Assembly: GCF_014270035.1 (NCBI RefSeq)
Contig: NZ_JACNEP010000004.1
Coordinates: 1-64,000, forward strand
DNA from: Neptunicella marina
Lineage (GTDB): Bacteria > Pseudomonadota > Gammaproteobacteria > Enterobacterales > Alteromonadaceae
Direction of reading: 5' to 3'
Length of the DNA stretch: 64,000 nucleotides
This document shows, one piece after another, positions 17,759 to 27,176 of this stretch (position 1 is its first letter; every line of letters begins with the position of its first letter). The notes beneath the pieces were generated by a model, which was given only the letters and a program-made list of their open reading frames with translations, searched no databases and was not told where the DNA came from. The position numbers were made by a program, and so were the translations under genes.

Positions 17759-19232
17759 AATTTAACCCACAGCGGCGAATAAAATCATGCACATTGTTCA
17801 GCTCATGCTGATATAGGTGTTTATCAAATTGTGCTTGCGGGTTTTTCGCAGGGAATATGCCATAACCGGCCAGCATACAAGCCCAGGATTTGGCCTGATA
17901 ACTACCCATTAACTGCTGTTTGTGCATCTCTCCAGCAAAGTCAGGACTATGCTGCCACAAATGCAGGATATGTTTGAGCTTGTCGGATATGTGCGGGTTA
18001 TTGGCGTTATCGCGCCAGTAGTTAGTATCGCGGCGCTGATTGGCTTTATAGTGGCATACGACATAATCGCGGATGCCATCAAAACGTTTATTGATATCCT
18101 GATTAAAGGCGTCCTGATACTGATGAGTGAACTGCCCTTGCTCAAAGCACCGGATAAACTGCGCGATAGTATTAAAGGTCAGTGCTATGGCTGTCGCTTC
18201 TAAGGGTTCAATAAAACCCTGGGATAATCCCACTGCTAAACAGTTTTGCTGCCAGTGTTTTGTTACCCGACCTACCTTCATCTTCAGATGTCTGGCTTCA
18301 ACATCGCTTTCGGTTAAATCCAGATGCTGCCTTAGCTCGGTTTCGGCCTGACTGGCATCAGTATAATCGCTGGCATACACATAACCATTGCCAAAGCGAT
18401 TACGCAGAGGGATTTGCCATGCCCAGCCATTAGTAAGTGCAGTGGAGCGGGTGGCAACCGGCGTTGGTGTGGTGATTTCCGAGGGTAACACTACAGCTGC
18501 ATCATTAAATAATGTGTCTTTGTAACTGCTAAATTCAACTTTTAGTGCTTGTTGTAACAACAACGAATTAAAGCCTGAACAATCAATAAAAAAGTCTGCG
18601 TTAAGCTGAGTGTGGTCATCCAGTTTTACTGCACTGATATTGCCGCTGTTACCTAACAACACATCGGTTACATTGCCTATGATGCGTTTAACGCCTTTTT
18701 GCTGCGCATGCTTAGCTAAAAACTGCCCGAGTAAACCTGAATCAAAATGATAGCCATAGGCGATGCCAAACGGAAAAGATTCAGCGGGTAAAGGACCTAA
18801 AACCTGCTCGGATAAATAGGTTTCGAGAAAGTACGAATCCGGATGTGCATTCACATCCAGCCCTTGCATCCGTGCACGGATATTTTTAAAAAACAACGGT
18901 ACGGTAAACACATCGTCGGTTTGGGCAGCAAAGGGATGGAAATAGCTCTCATGGCCTTTTATTTGTGACCAGTTATCAAACCAGATGCCATTTTTATAGG
19001 TGGCGTTGCACGCGGTCATCCAGTCTTTATCCGCAACGCCAATTGCATCAAAAAACAGTTTTAAATGCGGCGTACTGCCTTCACCCACCCCAATAATGCC
19101 GATATCTTTTGATTCAACTAATGTCACCGCCATATCAGGCCATTGGGTTACCAGTAAATTAGCCGCCATCCAGCCAGCGGTGCCACCACCAACGATCAGA
19201 ATGTGTTTAGGTTTATTTTGCGCCTGTTGCAT
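17724..19232 (-). CDS. Flavin-dependent tryptophan-halogenase family protein (distal copy)
   Basis: A 502-aa FADH2-dependent halogenase-family protein. It shows the FAD-binding GGGTAGWMAA at residues 15-24, GVGEGSTP, and a Lys at position 80 in TYKNGIWF, matching the catalytic Lys79 of PrnA/RebH. The family signature WxWxIP is at 270-275 (WAWQIP), and PLEAT with Glu345 matches the catalytic Glu346. All halogenase landmarks are therefore kept. The substrate is unknown; free indoles or an outer-surface peptide are possible. No flavin reductase is in the window. It is the last gene of the operon, 18 bp after the FIH-like gene, and overlaps the GH18 gene tail-to-tail. Confidence 0.9.
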   Translation of the reverse strand: MQQAQNKPKHILIVGGGTAGWMAANLLVTQWPDMAVTLVESKDIGIIGVGEGSTPHLKLFFDAIGVADKDWMTACNATYKNGIWFDNWSQIKGHESYFHPFAAQTDDVFTVPLFFKNIRARMQGLDVNAHPDSYFLETYLSEQVLGPLPAESFPFGIAYGYHFDSGLLGQFLAKHAQQKGVKRIIGNVTDVLLGNSGNISAVKLDDHTQLNADFFIDCSGFNSLLLQQALKVEFSSYKDTLFNDAAVVLPSEITTPTPVATRSTALTNGWAWQIPLRNRFGNGYVYASDYTDASQAETELRQHLDLTESDVEARHLKMKVGRVTKHWQQNCLAVGLSQGFIEPLEATAIALTFNTIAQFIRCFEQGQFTHQYQDAFNQDINKRFDGIRDYVVCHYKANQRRDTNYWRDNANNPHISDKLKHILHLWQHSPDFAGEMHKQQLMGSYQAKSWACMLAGYGIFPAKNPQAQFDKHLYQHELNNVHDFIRRCGLNFTAHQALLQNL

Positions 19233-19250
19233 GTCGGGTTCGTCGTGCCT

Positions 19251-20267
19251 TTATTTTTGTAGTTTGTTGATGAAGTAGTCTTTGATGCTGTTGGCATATT
19301 CGTCTGATACCTCACCCAGTAAGTGCAATTGATGTTCAGGGATATAACTGGCCGGGTCGATATTCTGGCGGAATAGATAATGATCAAACAGGCAGCGCCA
19401 GGCATCACGTTGATGTTGACTAAGGTTACGCATCGCCAGTAACGCCAGATTCAGACTATCGATGGCGCTGGGCGGCATGGCATTAGGTGCAGATGAGCCA
19501 TTCCACCAGTAATTCATTAGCGCATTGACTTTGCTAAGTGATTCCACATGATGCCACCACAGCATCGGGATAAATATTGCGTCGCCTGCTTCAAGCTCGG
19601 CGCTATAAGCCGCTGCCTGGGCTTTTTTATAAAGTGGAAAACGCTCAAAGTCCGGCTGATTGATATCCACCAAACTGGTCGGTGCCCCTGCGGGGGTAAA
19701 ATTAAGTGGCCCCGGATATAAATGGCAAGTTTGCTGCGGGGGGAACAAGATAAATTGCCGTTTGCCTGCCACGACACACGCCAGATTGTCAGAGCCGTCA
19801 TAGTGAGCACTAACAATGCCCTCATTGCCCATCCACAAACGTGGTTCAAGCTCAGGGAAAAACGAGCAGGGATTCGCGTCAATCAGGCCGGGTAAAACCT
19901 CGCTGGTTTTGGCATTTTGCATAGAAATAGCTGGATACACATCGCGCTCAATCAGCTCCAGCAAACGGCCAAAAAACAAGTCTAAACGTTCCTCACCACT
20001 TAAATAATTTACCCCTGTCATATCCTCGTTGTAATAAAAACGTTTATTGGCCGCCGGTGGCGCTACCACCATTCTGGCCTTTTTGCCCTGATAAAACTGA
20101 TTAAGATAAGCAATCAATTCTGCCGGTGTTTTTTGCGCTGCTGCTACCAGTGGCCAGTCTCTGGTAAAACCACGGATCACAACTGGCTGTTGTGCGGGGG
20201 CGATTTCACTAAAAAACTGCTCCGGGGTTAAGGTGGTATATTCTGCGATGGCCTTGTACTGCGTCAT
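19251..20267 (-). CDS. FIH-like cupin/JmjC Fe(II)/2-oxoglutarate oxygenase
   Basis: A 338-aa protein of the cupin_8/JmjC superfamily, related to asparaginyl hydroxylase FIH. The iron-binding facial triad is visible as H155-x-D157 (SAHYDGSDN) and the distal His240 in IPMLWWHHVESL, a block closely matching FIH. Conserved KRQFILFPP and CHLYPGPLNF follow the HxD. The ATG at 20267 overlaps the upstream halogenase stop as ATGA; a longer frame from 20315 would overlap by about 50 bp and is less likely. It may hydroxylate a protein or small molecule also acted on by the two halogenase-like neighbours. Confidence 0.9.
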   Translation of the reverse strand: MTQYKAIAEYTTLTPEQFFSEIAPAQQPVVIRGFTRDWPLVAAAQKTPAELIAYLNQFYQGKKARMVVAPPAANKRFYYNEDMTGVNYLSGEERLDLFFGRLLELIERDVYPAISMQNAKTSEVLPGLIDANPCSFFPELEPRLWMGNEGIVSAHYDGSDNLACVVAGKRQFILFPPQQTCHLYPGPLNFTPAGAPTSLVDINQPDFERFPLYKKAQAAAYSAELEAGDAIFIPMLWWHHVESLSKVNALMNYWWNGSSAPNAMPPSAIDSLNLALLAMRNLSQHQRDAWRCLFDHYLFRQNIDPASYIPEHQLHLLGEVSDEYANSIKDYFINKLQK

Positions 20268-21814
20268 TTCGCCATGGCCCTGGTTTGATGTGTATGATGA
20301 TGAATGGCCGGACAATGCTGGCGAATATACTCAGCGTGTTTGGGCATCTGTATTACCGTATCGTGAATTGTATTCACATTGGTGGTTAGTGTTTTGCTCA
20401 GGCTTTGGAAATCAAAGCCATCCACTAACGGATGATATTTTTTGGGGCGAATTTGCATGCCTTCCAAAATAGAATGCCAGCTGTCCGTGCTAAAAAACTG
20501 GCCATCACGCACTTGCAACTGGCCGCGCTGTTTAAACAATTGCAGCTGTTGTTTAAGTGAATCGGGTACCGGCATTTGCTGGCAATCACGCCAGAAAGGT
20601 GTATCACTGCGCCCGGCAGTGCAATAGTGCAGGATAATAAAATCCCGAATTTCCACATAATCAGCATCGATTTTTTGATTAAACAACTGTTGGTTATCGC
20701 TATCAAAATCGGCATCAGGAAAATGCTGAATAAAATGCACCAGCGTTTTGTAAATCAGGTGAATGGCAGTGGATTCGAGCGGCTCTAAAAAGCCACCAGC
20801 CAGCCCCAGTGCCAGACAGTTTTTATGCCAAATTTTATGGCGCTTACCCGTAACAAAGGGGATGACTCTGGGCTGATTCAGGACGTTACCGTCAACCTGA
20901 TTCAATAAGGTGCTAATCGCCTCATCATCCGGGCAATAACGGCTGGAATAGACATAACCATTGCCTGTGCGTTGTTGCAGTGGAATTTGCCAGCGCCAAC
21001 CGGCATCGAGCGCGGTTGCTATGGTATAGGGTGCAGGTTCTTGTTTATTGTCACTTTGCACCACCACTGCACGGTCACAGGGTAAATACTGTGACCAGTC
21101 CTCATAACCTGTTTTAAGTGTTTGCTCAATTAACAGCCCGTTAAAACCGCTGCAATCAATAAAAAAATCGCTGTTAATTAGTTCGCCAGTTTGCAATTGC
21201 AGATGTTGAATAAAACCCTTGTTATCTAACTCTGCCTTTTTAACTGTGGCTTCAATGCGTTGTACGCCGCGTTGTAAACATAGTTCGCGCAAATAACGTG
21301 CAACTAATACTGCATCCAGATGCAGTGCGTGCGCAGAGTTGCCCAATACCCAGTTGGCCGGATTGCTATTGTTAAGTTGTGGACGCAACATAAAACGCTG
21401 ATGCTGCGCCATAACCGCATTGGGAGAAAAATCGAGCCAGGTGCTTGCGTGACCATCACTCATCGCTTTTAACCAAACCTGATAAAAATCAAATCCGTTG
21501 ACATCTTTGCCTACTTTGCCAAAGGGATGAAAATAGTTTTTACCCTGTTGCAACCAGTCATCAAATCGAATACCCAGTTTGAAAGTGGCACAAGTGGCTT
21601 GAATAAAATCTCTGAGGTTAATCTGACTGGCGCGCAGAAAATCCATTATGGAAGGTACAGTGGATTCTCCTACGCCTGTGCTGGCGATATCAGCTGATTC
21701 CACTAAGGTAATTTTGATATTGCTGCCACCTAAAGTACTGGAAAGCAAAGAGGCAGCCATCCATCCTGCGGTACCACCGCCGACAATACAGATTGTTGTT
21801 ATTTTGTTTTGCAT
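20264..21814 (-). CDS. Flavin-dependent tryptophan-halogenase family protein (proximal copy)
   Basis: A 516-aa FADH2-dependent halogenase-family protein. The dinucleotide-binding motif GGGTAGWMAA is at residues 12-21, followed by GVGESTVPSI. Lys79 in TFKLGIRF falls at the same number as the catalytic lysine of PrnA/RebH. WRWQIP (273-278) is the family WxWxIP signature, and PLEST with Glu347 matches the second catalytic residue. It differs clearly in sequence from the distal copy, so this is not a recent duplication. It is translationally coupled (ATGA) to the FIH-like gene and lies 132 bp downstream of the TonB receptor gene. Confidence 0.91.
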   Translation of the reverse strand: MQNKITTICIVGGGTAGWMAASLLSSTLGGSNIKITLVESADIASTGVGESTVPSIMDFLRASQINLRDFIQATCATFKLGIRFDDWLQQGKNYFHPFGKVGKDVNGFDFYQVWLKAMSDGHASTWLDFSPNAVMAQHQRFMLRPQLNNSNPANWVLGNSAHALHLDAVLVARYLRELCLQRGVQRIEATVKKAELDNKGFIQHLQLQTGELINSDFFIDCSGFNGLLIEQTLKTGYEDWSQYLPCDRAVVVQSDNKQEPAPYTIATALDAGWRWQIPLQQRTGNGYVYSSRYCPDDEAISTLLNQVDGNVLNQPRVIPFVTGKRHKIWHKNCLALGLAGGFLEPLESTAIHLIYKTLVHFIQHFPDADFDSDNQQLFNQKIDADYVEIRDFIILHYCTAGRSDTPFWRDCQQMPVPDSLKQQLQLFKQRGQLQVRDGQFFSTDSWHSILEGMQIRPKKYHPLVDGFDFQSLSKTLTTNVNTIHDTVIQMPKHAEYIRQHCPAIHHHTHQTRAMAK

Positions 21815-21946
21815 ACTGCTGCCGTTTAAACCCGATGCGTCACTCCTGTGAGGTTTACTACTATTTATTGTTTGAACCTAAAAGTAAACAAACTGCGCAG
21901 TATTGCTACCAGGCAGTTTGTTTTCTTTTTAAGTTAAAACCATTTA

Positions 21947-24900
21947 TCAGAAGGTTGCCCGCACTGTTAACGCAAACCGGCGATCAGTGGTAAAGGTAAA
22001 CCCATCGGTTAAGGTACCTTGCTGATTTTGCTGATATTGAGTTTGAGTCTTCTCATCAAGCACGTTATTTATCTGCAATCCTACTTTGACTTGTTCATTA
22101 ACGGCATAAAAGAAGCTGGCATCCATCATGCCTTGTGCCTTGGAATATGCCGGAACAAACTCTTCAGATTCACGTAAGGTCAACAGATATTCTGAGCGCC
22201 ATGTATAGGCTAAACGGAAAGAAATATCATCCTTTTCGTACATACCAACGATGTTGTAGTTTTGGTCTGAATAGCCCTGTAATGGCAGACCCGTAAACTG
22301 ACGGAACGAATTGCGATTATCACTAATCGGCACACCCGCGCCATCATATTGGATGGCCTGAGTTGGGTTAGTATTCGGATCTTCCAAACCACTCTGGTCA
22401 ATATAGGTATAGTTAAGTTGCAAGCCCAAACCGCTCATCCAGCCGGGTAACATATCGTAAAACTGACTGTAGGATATCTCGAACCCACGAATGGTGCCGG
22501 AACCGGTGTTATCCGGGCCATAGGCCGAAACCGGGAAACGGGTTCCATCGACTTCCACTTCGGTGGAAAATTGTCTGTTGCGAATGATGTTTGACAGTTT
22601 TTTATGGAACAGGCCTGCGGTGAGTGACCCTGCCTCGGCAAAATACCATTCAGTGGTTAAATCAAGATTAATTGCATCTTCAGGTTCAAGGAATGGGTTA
22701 CGGGCATTGGCACTGATTTCAATGTTTTTCAGATCAATAACAGGGTTAGTGGTGTCATCTCTGGCTTCATCAGGATTCTGTAAAACCTGTTGATAGTCCA
22801 GGCTAAGTACCATTTTGTTAGCTGAATCGACCAAACTTGGGTAATACAGGCCTTTAGATGCACCGAATCGGATCACCACATCATCTGTTACTCCAAAGCT
22901 CAGATTTAGGCTGGGTAACACGGTGGTATAATCGGTACCGTCTACTGTACTGGAGATGGCCTCACCTGATGCTAAAGCAAAAATACTGGGGTATTGATTT
23001 AACATGACCTGATATAGCGAACCATTTTCGTCAGTACCGCGACGGGCTGTTGATGGAAAATTAACACCACCGGTCGATTGCAACTGATAGTTAACATAGC
23101 GCAGGCCAAAATTACCTTTGACCAACACATCAGACATTTCCACATCAAAGTCAGCACGTACATAAAACTCGGTACGTTCGGTGGTACTGGCACTAATATG
23201 TCTTGGGGCAAAATGACTAAATGCGCGATCTGCTAAGTCAGCGTATGGTAATGCACAAGCTCCGCTACCATCCATCGCATTACCTACTGCATTCCAGGTG
23301 CCACAGCCATCACGCAAACTTTGTTCGTAGTTTTGCACCAAATCCATACGGGGGAATAAAAAGCTGTTATTAGGCCCAAGCAGGGTATTGCCATCATTGT
23401 GGTCAGCAAAGCTGACACGCTCAAATAATTCAGGAACAACCTGTGGTGAGGCATTATATGAGTCCTGTGCTATCCAGGGGGTGCCCAAAGCTTGCCAGCC
23501 TTCGTACTCAGTATTACGTACAATTAGCTCTTTTTTGGAATGATACAAGCCGGCTTTTATGGCGCTAAACGCCCCTGCCAGTTTGTATTCCACATCCAGC
23601 TGGAAGGTATTAGCCTTAGCTTCATTAAACTCCTCTTGTTGCATGCCACTGCCTAATCGTAAAAACGGATTGGTGTTTTCTTCTACATCAGGTGGCATCG
23701 AAGTATTAGCATTCAAAAATTCCAACTGTGGATCCGAACCTCTTAAATCGAGGAAAAATGGTGCATTTTCAGCGGTTTGATTTCCATTCATGATGGAGGT
23801 CATGCCGTTATTATGAACCACTTGTTCGGAATCAATATGCTGATAATCGATAGCAACAGTTAGCAGGTCTGTTGGTGTAAAGACCACGTTCAGCGACGTA
23901 TCCTTAACTTTATTCTCATTAAAGTTATAACGAGAGCGGAATTGAAGCGGGACATTCGGCTCGCTTGCATGACCGACACCGGAGGTCACGTAACCATTCT
24001 CATCAACAGTTAAAGGGTGGCCACTGTCGCTTTCATCAAACCATTGAATTGCATTGGGAGCATAAGGTTTAAACGCCTGATCGGCCTGAGTAACAACGTG
24101 TTCCCGCCATACTAAAGACGCGGTAGAACTAATATGTTCCAGTGTTGCTGTAATTTTTTCGTCAGGGCTTTGCCATTGCAATGCGGCAGTAAAGCCGCGG
24201 CGCTTGCGATCATTTTCAGCCGTGGTCATTGTGTAGCTGGCCGGTGCATACCAGGTGGCACCTTCAGGTTGTCCTTCCAGTTCCTGACCGTCAAACGCTG
24301 GAACATAATTAGCGGCATCAGCATCGGTATATTGAACCGCATCCGGGAACCCCAGATTGTCACAGTTCCGCCAATCTGACGCATCAGGTATACATGGCTC
24401 AGAATACTGACCAGCATTAATACCAGGGCTGGGTGTACCCCATTCGTCGTATGAAAAAGTATCCAGTGGCCCACGGCTGTGAAAATTACCTAAACCAAAA
24501 CCATCACCCCGGGTTTGATATTCAGATTGAGAGGCGGCAATCAATAAACCAAATTTGCCCGAATCAGTGTCCCAGTTATCTGAAAAAAGCGCGCTGAATG
24601 ATGGGGTGGTTTCTTTACGGTAATCGCCATAATTAGCCTGGGCACTGACTGCGATTAAACGTTCATCAGAATCAAAAGGTTTACGTGTTACCAAATTAAC
24701 CGTACCGGCAATGCCGCCGGAAATCAGGTCGGCAGTTTGGTTTTTTACCACTTCAACGGCGCCAAGTAATTCTGCGGGAAAGTCTTCATAACTTAAACCT
24801 CCCCAGGGATTCGCACTAAAACTATCGCGACCATTAATTTCACTGCGAACTCTGTCCAAACCACGTACTAGTACGCTGGTACCCTCATCAGCATAGTGTT

Positions 24901-25204
24901 TAGGATCGTCTGAAGCAGCAAAACGCTCAATGGTAACGCCTGGCACACGTTGCAGTGCCTCCGTAACTGAGCTATCGGGCAGTGCACCTATGTCTGATGC
25001 GGTAATGGCATCTTTTACCGTGTCGGCAAATCGTTTTAGATCCTGAGCGGTTTGAATACTTTGCCGAATTCCACGTATTTCAATGACCTCAGTTGGGTCA
25101 TCACTTTTCGGTTGTTCTGTAGTGGTTTCCTGAGCTATAACCGGCGCTGAGAGTGCGCATGATATTGCCAGAACAAGATGCTTTTTCTTAAATTTATCAG
25201 ACAT
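21947..25204 (-). CDS. TonB-dependent receptor (halogenase-operon type)
   Basis: A 1085-aa outer-membrane active transporter. It has a signal peptide (LVLAISCALSAPVIA, cleavage before QETT) and a TonB-box-like stretch EVIEIRGIR (about 41-49). The plug domain (DIGALPDSSVTEALQRVPGVTIER through GGIAGTVNLVTRKPFD) leads to a long beta-barrel ending in ALTVRATF with a terminal aromatic. It is the large Caulobacter/Alteromonas type rather than a siderophore receptor, usually associated with oligosaccharide uptake. The ligand is unknown. It is the first gene of the operon with the two halogenases and the FIH-like oxygenase. Two LacI-type operators lie 93-138 bp upstream of the start. Confidence 0.94.
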   Translation of the reverse strand: MSDKFKKKHLVLAISCALSAPVIAQETTTEQPKSDDPTEVIEIRGIRQSIQTAQDLKRFADTVKDAITASDIGALPDSSVTEALQRVPGVTIERFAASDDPKHYADEGTSVLVRGLDRVRSEINGRDSFSANPWGGLSYEDFPAELLGAVEVVKNQTADLISGGIAGTVNLVTRKPFDSDERLIAVSAQANYGDYRKETTPSFSALFSDNWDTDSGKFGLLIAASQSEYQTRGDGFGLGNFHSRGPLDTFSYDEWGTPSPGINAGQYSEPCIPDASDWRNCDNLGFPDAVQYTDADAANYVPAFDGQELEGQPEGATWYAPASYTMTTAENDRKRRGFTAALQWQSPDEKITATLEHISSTASLVWREHVVTQADQAFKPYAPNAIQWFDESDSGHPLTVDENGYVTSGVGHASEPNVPLQFRSRYNFNENKVKDTSLNVVFTPTDLLTVAIDYQHIDSEQVVHNNGMTSIMNGNQTAENAPFFLDLRGSDPQLEFLNANTSMPPDVEENTNPFLRLGSGMQQEEFNEAKANTFQLDVEYKLAGAFSAIKAGLYHSKKELIVRNTEYEGWQALGTPWIAQDSYNASPQVVPELFERVSFADHNDGNTLLGPNNSFLFPRMDLVQNYEQSLRDGCGTWNAVGNAMDGSGACALPYADLADRAFSHFAPRHISASTTERTEFYVRADFDVEMSDVLVKGNFGLRYVNYQLQSTGGVNFPSTARRGTDENGSLYQVMLNQYPSIFALASGEAISSTVDGTDYTTVLPSLNLSFGVTDDVVIRFGASKGLYYPSLVDSANKMVLSLDYQQVLQNPDEARDDTTNPVIDLKNIEISANARNPFLEPEDAINLDLTTEWYFAEAGSLTAGLFHKKLSNIIRNRQFSTEVEVDGTRFPVSAYGPDNTGSGTIRGFEISYSQFYDMLPGWMSGLGLQLNYTYIDQSGLEDPNTNPTQAIQYDGAGVPISDNRNSFRQFTGLPLQGYSDQNYNIVGMYEKDDISFRLAYTWRSEYLLTLRESEEFVPAYSKAQGMMDASFFYAVNEQVKVGLQINNVLDEKTQTQYQQNQQGTLTDGFTFTTDRRFALTVRATF

Positions 25205-25296
25205 GTTAATCCCTCATCTTATTTTTATATGTGTGGTTACCTGCATAACCTAAGCTGTTATTTTTTTAGTTACTGCTGATATTTGCACTGCATGTC

Positions 25297-25342
25297 TGAC
25301 AGCGTTGTCATTTTTTTGAGGTGATAAGTGACAGCGTTGTCA
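25297..25342 (-). promoter_or_regulatory. Tandem LacI-family operators upstream of the TonB receptor/halogenase operon
   Basis: Two identical 14-bp sites TGACAGCGTTGTCA (25297-25310 and 25329-25342) have palindromic ends TGACA/TGTCA. They are spaced 32 bp apart, about three helical turns. The CG-centred palindrome is the usual LacI/GalR-type operator form. No LacI-family gene is in the window, so the regulator would act in trans. The sites lie in a 577-bp gap (25205-25781) shared with the divergent aminotransferase gene; nothing else recognisable is in that gap. Confidence 0.75.
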
Positions 25343-25781
25343 TTGTTCAAATAACATACATCGTAATTTTGCACGTGACAAATTTATTGCTTCCTGAGCG
25401 TTATTTTTATTGTTACTTTTGTGCGGTTAGGTTTGATGGTGGGCTACCGGGGCTTTGGTAGATAAACGTTGGTGGCATTGTTATAAAAAAACAGTCATTA
25501 GACCATGTTCTCTCTTTAATCCTGACTTAATTAAAGTTTATTGGGTTTTATGTGCTACTTATTGCATTTGGTACTGTTATATAACTATTTTATTTAAAGG
25601 TGGGCCGGTTTTTTCTTCTCTTTCCTTTAGGTCAGGCTATAAGTTAAGTCTTTTCGTTGTAAAAAAACTTCAATAATTCTGCTTCCCCTTATTGCAACAA
25701 CTATACGCCAGCTATAAATTGCTGAGAGGTATTGCTCAATTGAGCAATGAATAACAATCAGTGTTGTAAAAAGGATCCACA

Positions 25782-27020
25782 GTGCAAGTCTCAGTACCAA
25801 AGCAAATTGTTCCGCTCGACAGTATTTTACCCGATGAACCCCTGTTAATGATGGGAGCCGGACCGGTTCCTGTGCCGGCACGGGTGGCGGCGGCCAACGG
25901 TATTGTGATTAATCACCTTGGCGACACCATGGCGCAGATTATTGAGCAGGTTAAAATCATGTCGCGCTACGTATTCCAGACCCAAAATGGCTACATTTTA
26001 GGTGTCGCCGGACCAGGTTCTGCCGCAATGGAAATGGCGGTTGCTAACTTAGTGGTACCTGGCTCCAAAGTGCTAAGCATCTGTAATGGTTTTTTCAGTC
26101 ATCGCTTAGCGGAAATGGCGCTGCGTTTAGAAGCTGATGTCGTGAAGCTGGAAGTGGCTCAGGGTTTTACCGCAGATCTGGATGTGGTTGAACAATATCT
26201 GATACAACATCGCCCACAGGTCATGACCATAGTGCAGGGCGAGACCTCCAATACTGTGTGTAATCATAATCTTGCGGCTATTACTAAACTGGCCAAACAG
26301 TACGATTGTTTAGTGATTGTGGATGCCGTTTGTACGCTAAGCACCATGCCGCTGGATATGGATGAGTGGGGTATCGATGCGGTGATTACTGGCGGTCAAA
26401 AAGGCTTGTCCTGTATTCCGGGTATTTCACTGGTGGGCTTTTCTGAGCAAGCCTGGCAACTTATTCAATCGCGCACAGATCAGCTGCGGCATTGGTGTCT
26501 GGATGCCAAACTGGCGGAGCAGTTCTGGTATAAAAAGTCTTATCATTACACTGCGCCGGTATCTGGCATTCTGGCCATTCATGAAGCGATGCGTTTAATC
26601 ATTAATGAAACGCTTCCTGTTCGTTTTGATCGTCACCTGCGTTGTTCTCAGGCACTACAAGCTGGCATTGAAGCATTAGGATTGCAGTTATTTGTTAAAC
26701 CACATAACCGATTGAATTCTGTAGTGGGAATCGAAGTGCCGGATGGCATTGATGCCAAAGCGGTACTTAAATACATGTCGAGTCGCTACCGCGTGGAAAT
26801 ATCCGGTTCATTTGGCCCGAACATAGTGCGTATTGGCCAGATGGGTGAACAATGCCGTGCGCATAATCTGTTCCGTACCTTACATGCATTGGGCGCCAGT
26901 TTTATATCCATGGGCTGTAAACTGGATTTACCGGCCGGTGTGGCTGCGCTGGAAAGCACACTGGATCGTTATGAATTTCCACCGGAACAACATTTGTCTG
27001 CGGTAAACGCGATTAAATAA
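25782..27020 (+). CDS. PLP-dependent alanine/serine-glyoxylate-type aminotransferase
   Basis: A 412-aa fold-type I aminotransferase of the AGXT/SPT class, which transfers the amino group of alanine or serine to glyoxylate or a related 2-oxo acid. The PLP lysine is Lys207 in ITGGQKGLSC. Also visible are the N-terminal GAGPVPVPARV, GPGSAAMEMA, and VDAVCTLSTMPLDMDEWGID with the PLP-contacting Asp. The start is GTG behind AAGGATC. It is followed after 156 bp by an FMN-dependent 2-hydroxyacid oxidase, a pairing that fits glycolate/glyoxylate or lactate metabolism. Confidence 0.87.
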   Translation: MQVSVPKQIVPLDSILPDEPLLMMGAGPVPVPARVAAANGIVINHLGDTMAQIIEQVKIMSRYVFQTQNGYILGVAGPGSAAMEMAVANLVVPGSKVLSICNGFFSHRLAEMALRLEADVVKLEVAQGFTADLDVVEQYLIQHRPQVMTIVQGETSNTVCNHNLAAITKLAKQYDCLVIVDAVCTLSTMPLDMDEWGIDAVITGGQKGLSCIPGISLVGFSEQAWQLIQSRTDQLRHWCLDAKLAEQFWYKKSYHYTAPVSGILAIHEAMRLIINETLPVRFDRHLRCSQALQAGIEALGLQLFVKPHNRLNSVVGIEVPDGIDAKAVLKYMSSRYRVEISGSFGPNIVRIGQMGEQCRAHNLFRTLHALGASFISMGCKLDLPAGVAALESTLDRYEFPPEQHLSAVNAIK

Positions 27021-27176
27021 TTGTTGTTTATAACCGCTCATTTACACCCGTGATTGAGCGGTTGTCGCTTGCTAAAAATGACAGCTAATGGTCTGATAAA
27101 CATACAAAAATTGGGTTTACACCGGCTGCTAACAGTAATATGAAATATCTGTCTCAGCCTCGTTGAGTATTTTAAT

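Noticed and set aside
25455-25676. 73-codon open frame in the gap between the TonB receptor and the aminotransferase
   Set aside because: Unusual composition, no ribosome-binding site and no recognisable domain; the gap is better explained as promoter DNA.
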